Notes: generated by a model from the letters alone, not told the origin. Counted from the stretch's first letter, positions 1 through 6,240 are shown. The stretch: DNA of 12,723 bases from Chthoniobacterales bacterium (GCA_013695925.1 JACCZO010000140.1:1-12723); one strand, 5' to 3'. Program-made: numbers and translations.

Positions 1-1201
1 CGTCGATCGGCAATTTTCTTGAAGCCCTTCACCGTTCCATCGCTGTTCAGGAACAGGATCCAAACTGCGCCAGAGCCGTCGTCGCCCGCGTTGTCGCCAA
101 TCGCTCCGACCGCGACGTCCGGCACACCGTCGCCGTCCAGATCGCCTACCGGCGCAACGTCGTAGCCGAAGAGTTCGTTCGGTGCGAGCACGCCGGTAAA
201 ACCGCCCTCTGTGCCCGAAATTTTTTGCTGTCCCTGCGCGGTGCCGTCCGGTTGAGGAAGACAATGTAAACAGCGCCTTGGATGCCAAGATCCGAGCTGC
301 TATCGAGCGTGCCGGCGATCAGATCGGTGATGCCGTCGCCATTGACGTCGCCGGCAGAGGCGGCGCCGAAGCCGAAGTTCTCCATGAAGGTGAGCGTGCC
401 CGTGAAGCCGCCCTCGGTTTGTGAGATTTTTTGGGTGTTTTTCACCGTCCCATCGGCATTGAGAAAGAGGATATAAACCGCGCCGAGGTTGGCAAAAGGA
501 TCACCCTCGTCTCCACCGTCATCATCGAGCGGCGCCCCGACCAACAGATCGATCACGCCGTCGCCATCCAGATCGCCGAGCGAGCCGAGACCCTCCCCTA
601 ACGAAGTGGCAGGAACGAGATCGCCGGTGAAGCCGCCCTCGGTATCGGAGATTTTTTGCTGCGCCTTTACCGTCCCGTCAGAATTCAGGAACAAAATCCA
701 GACTACGCCATTCGCTCCCGGAGCGCCCACGGCGATATCCGGCACTCCGTCGCCGTTGAGATCACCAATCGAAGAGATCGAGGAGCCGAAAAAACTGAAG
801 TCGTCCAGTCCGGTGAGGTTGCCCTCCGTGCCGGAGATTTTTTGTTCCGCCCGCACGCTGCGATCGGGGTTGAGAAAAATAATCCAAATGGCGCCTCGTA
901 GGAGCCCGCCATCGCCGTCCCACTGCGAACCGACTGCGATATCGGGCACACCGTCGCCATCGACGTCACCGATTCCCGCGACAGCCGAGCCAAATTCATC
1001 GTACGGATCAATGGTGCCGCCGAAGCCGTTCTGACCTGTCGTGATCTTGACCCCGCGGTAGTTGCGGGAGTCGGCCAACGCGCTCGGCCCGCAAAAAGTG
1101 GCGAGCGCCAGGCCAATCGCAACTATCAATCGAACGTGATTTTTCAGGAAAATTTCGGAACGAGTCTTGTTAATCGGCGGCTGGCTAATGGTTTCTTGCA
1201 T
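1..1201 (-). CDS. Secreted FG-GAP repeat protein, 3'-partial, one internal frameshift
   Basis: Exported protein built from FG-GAP/integrin-alpha-type beta-propeller repeats. The start at 1201 is chosen because a hydrophobic signal segment follows (about residues 22-43, ending SALA-DS) and AGGAGG (1221-1216) lies upstream, though 14 bases away. At least five repeats of about 55-65 residues are visible, each with a calcium-loop-like motif: DVDGDGVPD, DLNGDGVPD, DLDGDGVID, DVNGDGITD, DLDGDGVPD. Each is followed by a strand like GAVWILFLN and the linker QKIS-TEGG. After residue 317 (Asn, 253-251) the frame breaks: two bases remain before GAC at 248-246, and in the shifted frame a fifth repeat continues cleanly to the left edge. 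This implies a one-base deletion at about 249-250, either a real mutation or an assembly error. The gene lies 38 bp downstream of aroK on the same strand. The ligand is unknown; a surface or extracellular role is inferred from the family. Confidence 0.85.
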
Positions 1202-1239
1202 AGTGAAGATCGTTCCCTCCTTCGAAACGCTGGTGCAAA

Positions 1240-1794
1240 TTACGATTCGGTGACAGTTTTCACTTCTGGCTGTGCTCCAGGCGTCAGCATGTCCCGGATC
1301 GACTGCGCAACCTGATCGTGGCTGAGCGAAGAAGTATCGATCGTGAGATCCGCCGCCTGCTCGTAGAGCGCTTGACGCTCCCGGAGAAGACCCTGCACCG
1401 TTCTCGCGCGATCCTCCGTTTCGAGGAGCGGGCGATGCGAACGGCGCGCCAGCCGTTTCAGCAGCGTCGGGAGATTCGCTGTCAGACAAACAACCGTCCC
1501 AAGTTCATGCAAGCGCGCCACATTCTTCGGCCGCAGCACCACGCCGCCGCCGGTCACGATGATCGATGGTTGGTCGGCATCGAGTTTCTCCAGCACGACG
1601 CTCTCCTCGTCCCGGAAATCTTCCTCCCCGATTTTGGCGAAGATCTTCGTAATCGACATCCCGAGCGCGGTCGCAATCATCTGGTCGGTATCAAAGCGCG
1701 GCCAACCGGTTTCGTGCGCCAGCCTCCGGCCGACCGACGACTTGCCGGTGCCCATGAAGCCGATCAGGACGATCGATCGATCCGCCGCAGTCAC
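1240..1794 (-). CDS. aroK: Shikimate kinase
   Basis: Cytoplasmic enzyme of the shikimate pathway that phosphorylates shikimate with ATP to shikimate 3-phosphate, toward chorismate and aromatic amino acids. With the GTG start at 1794 the protein has 184 residues, close to the family's usual 165-185. Visible motifs: Walker A GFMGTGKS (12-19), the shikimate-binding DTD (35-37), FRDEE with Arg61, the GGG loop (82-84), the lid segment RSHRPLL (118-124), and the late conserved Arg in LLRERQALYEQAAD (about 140). The frame stays open on to 2088, but the extra residues are Arg/Pro-rich and unlike the family, so the first in-frame GTG before the AADRSIVLIGFMG strand is preferred. No strong ribosome binding site is seen at this start. 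The FG-GAP gene follows after 38 bp and may be cotranscribed. Confidence 0.93.
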   Translation of the reverse strand: MTAADRSIVLIGFMGTGKSSVGRRLAHETGWPRFDTDQMIATALGMSITKIFAKIGEEDFRDEESVVLEKLDADQPSIIVTGGGVVLRPKNVARLHELGTVVCLTANLPTLLKRLARRSHRPLLETEDRARTVQGLLRERQALYEQAADLTIDTSSLSHDQVAQSIRDMLTPGAQPEVKTVTES

Positions 1795-2069
1795 GCCAAC
1801 AATATGCCGCCGCTCCGCCGGAAAAGAAAATACTGGAGGGACGACCAAAGTCAGCCCGCCGTGGCGCCGGCATGGATTCGCCCCAGGCTCACCGCGGCGA
1901 ACCCACGAGAAAGCGCCGCGCCTTCGGCCTCCGACTCCGGCAAACTCGACTCCGCGATTTCCGCGAGTTGATTCGCCCGAGGAGGCATCTTTGCAATCAA
2001 CATTTGGCCTCATCCGAGCAGCAGGAATCGAAGTTGAGTTCGCCGCGGCTTTGCGTCTATCTTCGTCGC

Positions 2070-2290
2070 GTGAGTGCGACTCAGGCATCGAAGAAATCCA
2101 GCAGCTGACACCGACCGAACAAGCGGAGGTGATCCAGTTTGCCTATCGCCTGGACGCGGAGCGCATGTTGAGCGGGAAAGAACTGGGAGCGCTCGCCAAA
2201 CGCATGATCGAAGCCTCGGATCCCGTCGAAAAACTCAAGATTCGCGAAGAACTCACGCGCGGGTTCTACGGCGGGAAGTCGGATGCATAG
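2070..2290 (+). pseudogene. Antitoxin-like small protein, probably frameshifted near its start
   Basis: A short acidic helical protein can be read from about 2084 to the stop at 2288-2290, with segments IEEIQQLTPTEQAEVIQF, LSGKELGALAKRMI and LKIREELTRGFYGG. I do not recognise a named family; size, character and position resemble the upstream (antitoxin) partner of a toxin-antitoxin pair. In frame there is no ATG, only a poor TTG at 2051. A GTG at 2070 begins MSATQA and would join the helical part exactly if one base were restored near 2083, so I infer a one-base deletion. Its 3' end overlaps the ATG of the next gene by 8 bases (2283-2290), which suggests translational coupling. It could still be functional from the TTG. 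Confidence 0.45.
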
Positions 2291-2521
2291 GATTCGCCGT
2301 CGCGGCGTCCCCAAAGCGCTGCTGGAGCATTTATGGCTCCGCGTGGACGAGCGGGAGATTCCCAACTCGTCCTGTTCGCGACCTGGCTGGAAACCGGCCC
2401 CGACGTTCCAGATGGCAAGTGGTTCAAGCGCTATCCCGAAATGACCGTGTGCGACGAGGGTTAGTTGGTTAAGACCTTTCTCCGGCTCGGGCAGATCGCG
2501 GAAGGCAACGAAGTCATCTGA
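2283..2521 (+). pseudogene. Small basic conserved-looking protein, broken by a frameshift and a stop
   Basis: ATG at 2283 opens a frame with MHRIRRRGVPKALLEHLW and LRVDERE. At about 2351-2357 the protein-like sequence moves to another frame, reading SQLVLFATWLETGPDVPDGK, then WFKRYPEMTVCDEG. That frame meets TAG at 2462-2464 (a GAG codon would restore it) and continues as LVKTFLRLGQIAEGNEVI to TGA at 2519-2521. Intact, the product would be about 79 residues. I do not recognise the family. The 8-base overlap with the preceding short acidic gene and the size contrast suggest the effector half of a toxin-antitoxin-like pair, which is inference. One frameshift plus one nonsense change in an otherwise coherent reading makes decay likelier than a single sequencing error. 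Confidence 0.6.
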
Positions 2522-2757
2522 TCGAGCGAAAAACCCCGCGTTGAAGCGCGGAAACTCGCGGATTGGCTCAATCTTCATGTGCGATTTGGAGGGGTTCCAG
2601 AAGAGCGGCGTGGGTGACGCGCGTGGCGAAGTCATGCTTTTTCTTCAGGAGTCGCAGGAAAGGTCCACCCGTAACGCAGCCCTGCAACTACAGTGCGACG
2701 GATCGAACGTTTGTCGCGCTGCCGGAAGACGCGTCGCGAACTGTTAAAAGTAATGAG
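2522..2757. other. Gene-free stretch after the decayed module
   Basis: No convincing gene on either strand. Immediately after the stop at 2521 the same frame reads on with protein-like residues (EARKLADWLNLHVRFGGVPEE) before another stop, so this may be further decayed coding sequence. A short hairpin (CCGCG...CGCGG, near 2535-2550) is present without a T-tract. Confidence 0.4.
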
Positions 2758-2882
2758 TAGCAGACTGTTGAAATAGTCCACAGATTGCACCGATGAGCAC
2801 AGATTTTTCGAAACTGCTCTCTGTGGAATCTGCGAAATCTGTGGAAGAATTCTTCCCCGGAGAGTTTTTCGACAGTCTGCTA
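2758..2882. repeat. MITE-like element with 16-bp terminal inverted repeats
   Basis: Ends are TAGCAGACTGTTGAAA (2758-2773) and its inverted copy at 2867-2882 with one mismatch (T versus C). Nested inside are CCACAGATT (2778-2786) and its inverted copy AATCTGTGG (2836-2844), plus a direct CACAGATT copy 19 bases on (2798-2805). The 125-bp element has no coding capacity. CACAGATT-type short repeats recur between genes in several environmental phyla, to my recollection. No target-site duplication is evident. It separates the decayed module from the low-GC secreted gene and lies just past that gene's 3' end. Confidence 0.7.
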
Positions 2883-2934
2883 GGCTGCCCCCATTTCCCC
2901 TTTGGACTTCAAGTGGCAGCGCTTTGACTAATCT

Positions 2935-3411
2935 TTATCTTTCAAGTTTTTCTGTTCCGCCATAGCGCCAGACGCCATCCTTGCGCTGAAGCTTTACAGT
3001 TCCTTTGACGGGATAACGGTCCACTTCCACGATATCACCCGTAGGCTCCTCCCGCTGAAGCAGCATAGTTCCCTGAACAGAAATCTCGGCATCATCGCCA
3101 GTTAGCTGTCCGCCGGTGATCTTAACATCGATTAACCGAAGAGCGGGCCATTCAATCCGAACTGCGACTTGGAAAGTCTCATTCGTAAAATAATCGATAT
3201 TCGTCTTTTTGATCCACGGATCGTCCTTTGCAAAACAAAGCGAAACCGCCGCAGCCTTATCGGGCTTGGCGACTGCATCAACACAGGCCTTGTATGCTTT
3301 TCCCGGCTCCCCACCGTCGGCAGGCAGTGACGAAGCGTGGACAAACGATATAAGTGTTAACCCACAACTCACCAAAAGATACCAACTAATCATCCGAACC
3401 TTTGCGTACAT
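2935..3411 (-). CDS. Small secreted protein of unknown function
   Basis: 158 residues with an N-terminal signal peptide: basic start (MYAKVR), hydrophobic core WYLLVSCGLTLISFV, probable cleavage after VHA at about residue 26. The mature part has two cysteines (43 and 59, ACVDAV and SLCFAK) and a C-terminal beta-rich half (VKITGGQLTGDDAEISVQGT, then VKGTVKLQRKDGVWRYGG) reminiscent of NTF2-like or DUF4878-type lumenal domains, though I cannot assign a family. The start is well supported by AGGAGG four bases upstream. GC is clearly lower than in neighbouring genes (estimated under 50% against more than 60%), and AT-rich DNA lies upstream at 3422-3540, so it may be a later arrival. It stands alone between repeat-rich regions. 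Confidence 0.8.
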   Translation of the reverse strand: MYAKVRMISWYLLVSCGLTLISFVHASSLPADGGEPGKAYKACVDAVAKPDKAAAVSLCFAKDDPWIKKTNIDYFTNETFQVAVRIEWPALRLIDVKITGGQLTGDDAEISVQGTMLLQREEPTGDIVEVDRYPVKGTVKLQRKDGVWRYGGTEKLER

Positions 3412-3415
3412 TTTT

Positions 3416-3421
3416 CCTCCT
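3416..3421 (-). promoter_or_regulatory. Ribosome binding site AGGAGG of the small secreted gene
   Basis: AGGAGG followed by AAAA and the ATG at 3411. It is the clearest Shine-Dalgarno in the window; most other genes here have weak or no such site. It decides the start in favour of the first Met over the Met at residue 7. Confidence 0.75.
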
Positions 3422-3740
3422 TTTGCTAACTCACTATAAGAACTCCAAATCAGTGGCGCGAATTCCTTTATAGTTTTCTTTCGAAATTAGAACTCGCGTT
3501 ACAATACAACTGATACTCTTTCAGGCATCAATCTGCAAGCATCCCAATCTCTCGCGCGAGAGTTCCGGGGGCTTACGGACGCGTCGCGGCGCTCCGTCGG
3601 GGCGAGCCGTTCGTCGAATTCGAGTGGTCGATGAGGAGGCCGCTTTCTTGGATGCGGTCGGGGGCGTGGCTGCGTTCGTCGCGCCCTTTTTTTGGTGTGG
3701 CGGGGCCTCCGGCGATCAAAATCTTGAGAAAAGCAAACTC
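3422..3740. other. Gene-poor upstream region with a 14-bp palindrome
   Basis: 3422-3540 is AT-rich and probably holds the promoter of the minus-strand secreted gene: minus-strand TATAAA- and TTATAG-like boxes can be seen but no confident -35/-10 pair. A perfect palindrome CTCTCGCGCGAGAG lies at 3549-3562. GC-rich sequence from 3570 to 3700 has open frames on both strands but no recognisable protein. Confidence 0.35.
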
Positions 3741-3890
3741 ACATGGGTGGGCAACACAACGATGTTGGGAGGGCAAGCAAGTTAACATGGGAGGCAAACA
3801 CGAATGCTTGCCAGGCAGGCAGGTTAACATGGGGTTGAAGCACCAATGTTCACCGGGCAAGCAGGTCTGCGTGGGTGGGCAACACAATGA
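3741..3890. repeat. Imperfect tandem repeat, 21-bp period (42-bp pairs)
   Basis: About seven degenerate 21-base units. From 3784 on the plus strand they read as heptads NMGGKHE, CLPGRQV, NMGLKHQ, CSPGKQV, CVGGQHN; on the minus strand they read as Cys/Pro repeats such as CLPGKHS and PMLTCLP. The first 44-base unit (3741-3784) departs from the 42-base step by two bases, and its start nearly matches the last unit (GTGGGTGGGCAACACAA at 3871-3887). Open frames cross it on both strands (3631-3951 plus, 3573-3899 minus), but neither has a recognisable domain or good start, so I call a DNA repeat and not a gene. Confidence 0.65.
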
Positions 3891-3947
3891 TACGTGCAAG
3901 GTGCCCGTAACCCCGAGAGGGGAAGGCGATGACCGGACGTTAGGCGT

Positions 3948-4112
3948 CTAGACCGCCGACTCCGCGGGCGGTTGCTCGTCGCCTTCGGCGGTGGCGTCCT
4001 CGGGGGGAGGGTTGGCAGCGTTCTCCAGCTTGCGCTGTTTCTTCGCTTCCTTTTTCTTCTGTTTCTCCAGTTCTTTGCGGCGCTTTTCGCCGGAGTAATT
4101 AGGTCTGGCCAA
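3948..4112 (-). CDS. Short lysine/glutamate-rich conserved protein (MARPNYS type)
   Basis: 54 residues from a TTG start: MARPNYSGEKRRKELEKQKK, then KEAKKQRKLEN and an acidic Pro/Ala-rich tail ending AESAV. The ARPNYS-EKR-KEL-K-KKKE pattern matches a small conserved bacterial family known to me only as hypothetical; its role is unknown. The first half is highly charged and probably helical or coiled coil. The TTG lies 3 bases after the stop of the MGDKSPK gene in the same frame, with a weak purine stretch (GAAGAGA) upstream, so coupled translation or readthrough is plausible. The stop at 3948-3950 is followed two bases later by a copy of the GCCTAACG word. Confidence 0.75.
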   Translation of the reverse strand: MARPNYSGEKRRKELEKQKKKEAKKQRKLENAANPPPEDATAEGDEQPPAESAV

Positions 4113-4115
4113 AGC

Positions 4116-4241
4116 TTATCTCTTCGGTTTCTGGGCCGACTTCGCGGCCGCAGCTGTGTTTTTCTTTTGCGCCGCGCCCGCAGCTTTGCCCTTTTGCTGC
4201 GCCTTATGTTTCTGGTTCGCCTTCGGAGATTTGTCGCCCAT
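4116..4241 (-). CDS. Short basic conserved protein (MGDKSPK type)
   Basis: 41 residues: MGDKSPKANQKHKAQQ followed by an Ala/Lys/Gln-rich tail ending AQKPKR. The opening MGDKSPK is characteristic of a small family of unknown function found in many environmental bacteria. It is very basic and probably disordered or helical; nucleic-acid association is possible but unshown. There is no clear ribosome binding site. It is the first gene of a two-gene pair, with three bases between its TAA (4118-4116) and the TTG of the next gene. Confidence 0.75.
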   Translation of the reverse strand: MGDKSPKANQKHKAQQKGKAAGAAQKKNTAAAAKSAQKPKR

Positions 4242-4555
4242 GTTGGGCGAACGTCGCTGGCTGGGCCCCGCTGTCAACGGCAGGACTGAAAAGGGAAGGA
4301 GAAGAAAGTGTCAGTTTGTCTTTCTCGCTTGTCTTGGTCGGTTCCACCATGGGGATGGACGATTTGCCGCCTTCCCGATGGCCAGGAATGAAAGGGCGTC
4401 CGGCGCCCGCGGCACGTTTTCCACCGGCTCTGAGCGAAACGAGGCGCTTCGGGTTCCCGACCAGCGCTTCGCGGTTCAGTTAGAGAAAGCGTGAAGCGGT
4501 CAGGCAACCGAATTGCAGCGGCGATATGCCGGTCGGGAGGACATTGGCTGCTATA
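4242..4555. other. Intergenic region without a supported gene
   Basis: 314 bases upstream of the two short minus-strand genes and downstream of the cupin. Open frames exist on both strands but have no recognisable domain, ribosome binding site or convincing composition. The promoter of the short-gene pair should lie here; I could not identify it. Confidence 0.4.
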
Positions 4556-4951
4556 TCAATTGCCGTATTGTTCGTCACTGACCTGCTCCATCCATTCGAC
4601 GACTTTTCCGTCGAGGGTTTCGGCAATCGCAATGTGTGTCATCGCGGTGGTGGGGGATGCACCATGCCAGTGCTTCTCGCCCGGCTCGAACCAGACGATG
4701 TCGCCTGGCCGGATTTCCTCGATCGGTCCGCCCTCGCGCTGCACTCGTCCGGCCCCGGCGGTGACGAGGAGCGTCTGGCCTAACGGATGTGTATGCCAGG
4801 CGGTGCGTGCACCCGGTTCGAAGGTGACGGTGGCGCCGCCGACCCGCGCGGGCGCGTTCGCCTGAAACGGAGAGTCGATGCGCACTGCGCCGGTAAACCA
4901 GTCGGCTGGTCCTTTGCTTGACGGTTGAGAGGCAATTCGTGTGATTTCCAT
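4556..4951 (-). CDS. Manganese-type cupin, (R)-hydroxynitrile-lyase-like
   Basis: 131-residue single-domain cupin with a complete family N-terminus (MEITRI, then KGPADWFTG) and C-terminus (VEWMEQVSDEQY). Metal ligands appear as His53 and His55 (WHTHPLGQ), Gln59 and His94 (EKHWHGA), with His106 in the MTHIAI strand. This His-His-Gln-His set, at the same numbering as I recall it, is that of the Mn-dependent Granulicella cupin hydroxynitrile lyase, where Gln replaces the usual cupin Glu. The known reaction is cleavage or synthesis of cyanohydrins, but the physiological substrate of such proteins is unclear and many homologues are simply called cupin-domain proteins. Residue 110 is Ala where I recall Gln. 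It is cytoplasmic, with no signal peptide. The Leu57-Gly58 codons TTA-GGC lie in a CGTTAGGC word (4778-4785), the only TTA among its four leucines. Confidence 0.88.
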   Translation of the reverse strand: MEITRIASQPSSKGPADWFTGAVRIDSPFQANAPARVGGATVTFEPGARTAWHTHPLGQTLLVTAGAGRVQREGGPIEEIRPGDIVWFEPGEKHWHGASPTTAMTHIAIAETLDGKVVEWMEQVSDEQYGN

Positions 4952-5059
4952 GATGGCTTTCTCGTGAGTTAAGCTTCTGCTCGGCGGACGATGGCGTGGA
5001 CCGCCTCAGAACCACTTATCGGACACTGCCACGGTGCTCGCTCAAAGGCGACATTCACG

Positions 5060-5333
5060 ATGGCGGAGGATTCTGCTCGACGAATGCCTTCCCGCACAGA
5101 TGCGCCACGCGTTCGCGGGACACGACGCCGTCACGGTTCAGGAGCCGGGCTGGACTGGAATTAGAAAGGGGCTCTGCTGGACGCGTCTTCGCGTAAAGTT
5201 CGAGTCAATCGTTATCGTGAAGTTGAAATTGAATCGGGCTGGATTGCCCCAGTCGCGCTCCCCGGAATTCGGCCATCTCTTTGCTTTGCAGATGAGGAGC
5301 GGTTCGGGCGTGGCTTGGACGAGAAAGCTCTGA
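5060..5333 (+). pseudogene. Decayed DUF5615 (PIN-like) gene
   Basis: The segment from 5064 reads RRILLDECLPAQMRHAFAGH then DAVTVQEPGWTGIRKG, matching the start of DUF5615 PIN-like proteins (family pattern ILLDECLP...L.GH....V.E.GW.G..NG), which usually form the toxin half of a toxin-antitoxin pair. Three frame problems are visible. The likely ATG (5060) is one base out of frame with RRILLDE. The expected ALLD-A--R stretch is in another frame after 5169-5171. The original frame returns near AAA at 5195-5197, giving KFESIVIV. The C-terminal half is unlike the family and the partner gene is not recognisable. An uninterrupted frame does run 5034-5333 as a chimera, but it is probably not functional. 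Confidence 0.65.
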
Positions 5334-5443
5334 CGACGCGCGACAGCCGACTGGCGTGTTGTTTCTGCAGGTTCGCTTCTTGCAAGAAAAACTAAAAAAA
5401 GCTTGGCGACAATGCGACTGATCGCATCGCCACTTGCGATCTT

Positions 5444-5935
5444 ATGGCAATGAAACTTGAAACCTTAAAAGACCTTTACATTCACGAGCTGAAAGACCTT
5501 TACAGCGCGGAAAACCAAATCATCAAAGCGCTGCCTAAAATGGTGAAGGCCGCTTCTCACCCCAAACTCGCAGAGGGCTTCAAGAAGCATCTCGAAGAGA
5601 CGAAAGAACATGCCGCGCGCCTCGAAAAAATCCTCAAGAGCCACGACGAAACGACTCGCGGACCGAAATGCAAAGGGATGGAGGGCGTGATCAAGGAAGG
5701 CCAGGAAATGATCGAGGAAGATGCCGATGAAGATGTGCGCGACGCCGGCCTGATCACCGCGGCCCAGCGCGTAGAGCATTACGAGATGGCCGGCTACGGC
5801 ACGGCTCGGACTTATGCCAATCTCCTTGGCGATAAAACAAATGCGAAGTTGCTCCAGAAAACTCTCGACGAAGAAGGCGCGACGGACAAAAAGCTGACGA
5901 AGCTCGCCGAGACAATCAACGTGGACGCGGAATAG
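5444..5935 (+). CDS. DUF892 / YciF-like ferritin-like protein
   Basis: 163 residues, mostly helical and typical in length for the YciE/YciF (DUF892) family of ferritin-like four-helix proteins linked to general stress. Signature segments: LKDLYIHELKDLYSAENQII near the N-terminus, EETKEHAARLEK (51-62), AAQRVEHYEMAGYGTAR (106-122), LDEEGATDKKL (141-151). Candidate di-metal ligands are Glu23, Glu52/Glu55 with His56, Glu111/Glu114 and Glu143/Glu144, placed by analogy to ferritin-like folds. Two starts are possible, MAMKLETL at 5444 or Met3; no clear ribosome binding site separates them. It is cytoplasmic. A hairpin and a 65-residue small conserved gene follow on the same strand. The precise reaction of the family is not established. 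Confidence 0.92.
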   Translation: MAMKLETLKDLYIHELKDLYSAENQIIKALPKMVKAASHPKLAEGFKKHLEETKEHAARLEKILKSHDETTRGPKCKGMEGVIKEGQEMIEEDADEDVRDAGLITAAQRVEHYEMAGYGTARTYANLLGDKTNAKLLQKTLDEEGATDKKLTKLAETINVDAE

Positions 5936-5950
5936 GCTTGGGTGTGATGT

Positions 5951-5981
5951 GGAGATGGCTGCGCGGCAGGCAGCCATCTCC
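5951..5981 (+). terminator. Perfect 12-bp stem hairpin, possible terminator
   Basis: GGAGATGGCTGC (5951-5962), a 7-base loop, and its exact inverted copy (5970-5981), 15 bases after the stop of the DUF892 gene. There is no T-tract, so it may be an intrinsic-like terminator, an mRNA-stabilising structure, or one copy of a dispersed palindromic repeat. Confidence 0.5.
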
Positions 5982-6042
5982 CTCAACCGGAGGCACGCAT
6001 TTTCGTGCGGGCGCGGGAATTGTAAACCAGAAGATCATCAAC

Positions 6043-6240
6043 ATGGCTAAAGATACAGGAAAAGGATTTCGCAAAGGGGCGGTAACTGACCGGACCCAAA
6101 TCAAGAACCCAGTCACGGGCGACTGGACAAAGCGGAATGAAACGCCGGGCAGCAAGAAGCGCGGTGAATTCATGGACGTGAAGAGCGACGGCAAGAAGTT
6201 CAAAGGCGTCGCGAAAGAGCCGGATAAGCGGCGCAAGTAG
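6043..6240 (+). CDS. Small conserved protein, KGFRKGAVTDRTQ type
   Basis: 65 residues: MAKDTGKGFRKGAVTDRTQI, then KNPVTGDWTKRNET, GEFMDVKSDGKKFKGV and a basic tail DKRRK. The pattern GKGFR-GAVTDRTQ-NPVTG-W-KRD ... FMDVKSDG-PFKGV is a widespread small family of unknown function. The ATG at 6043 is chosen because homologous-looking sequence begins there; the frame is open further upstream but that part is hairpin DNA. No signal peptide. It lies downstream of the DUF892 gene on the same strand, with the 12-bp-stem hairpin between. The stop TAG is followed at once by AGTTAGGC-like sequence (6239-6246). Confidence 0.82.
   Translation: MAKDTGKGFRKGAVTDRTQIKNPVTGDWTKRNETPGSKKRGEFMDVKSDGKKFKGVAKEPDKRRK

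Noticed and set aside
489..1034. Plus-strand Pro/Ser-rich open frame opposite the FG-GAP gene
   Set aside because: The repetitive SPVKPPSVSEIF phrases are simply the antisense of the FG-GAP QKIS-TEGG repeats.
1795..2088. N-terminal extension of the shikimate kinase frame
   Set aside because: Arg/Pro-rich and unlike the family; a GTG at 1794 gives the normal length.
2758..2882. Complete insertion sequence
   Set aside because: Only 125 bp and no transposase frame; reported as a MITE-like repeat instead.
3741..3890. CRISPR array
   Set aside because: Units are contiguous, degenerate and of 21/42 bases, with no constant repeat separated by unique spacers and no cas genes.
3573..3951. Open frames of 106-108 codons on both strands
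   Set aside because: They are open because the 21-base repeat is a multiple of three. There is no ribosome binding site or known domain, and the C-terminal part of the plus frame ends by chance at 3951.
4274..4507. Minus-strand frame of 77 codons upstream of the MGDKSPK gene
   Set aside because: Arg/Pro/Ser-rich with no domain or start signal; composition looks like non-coding GC-rich DNA.
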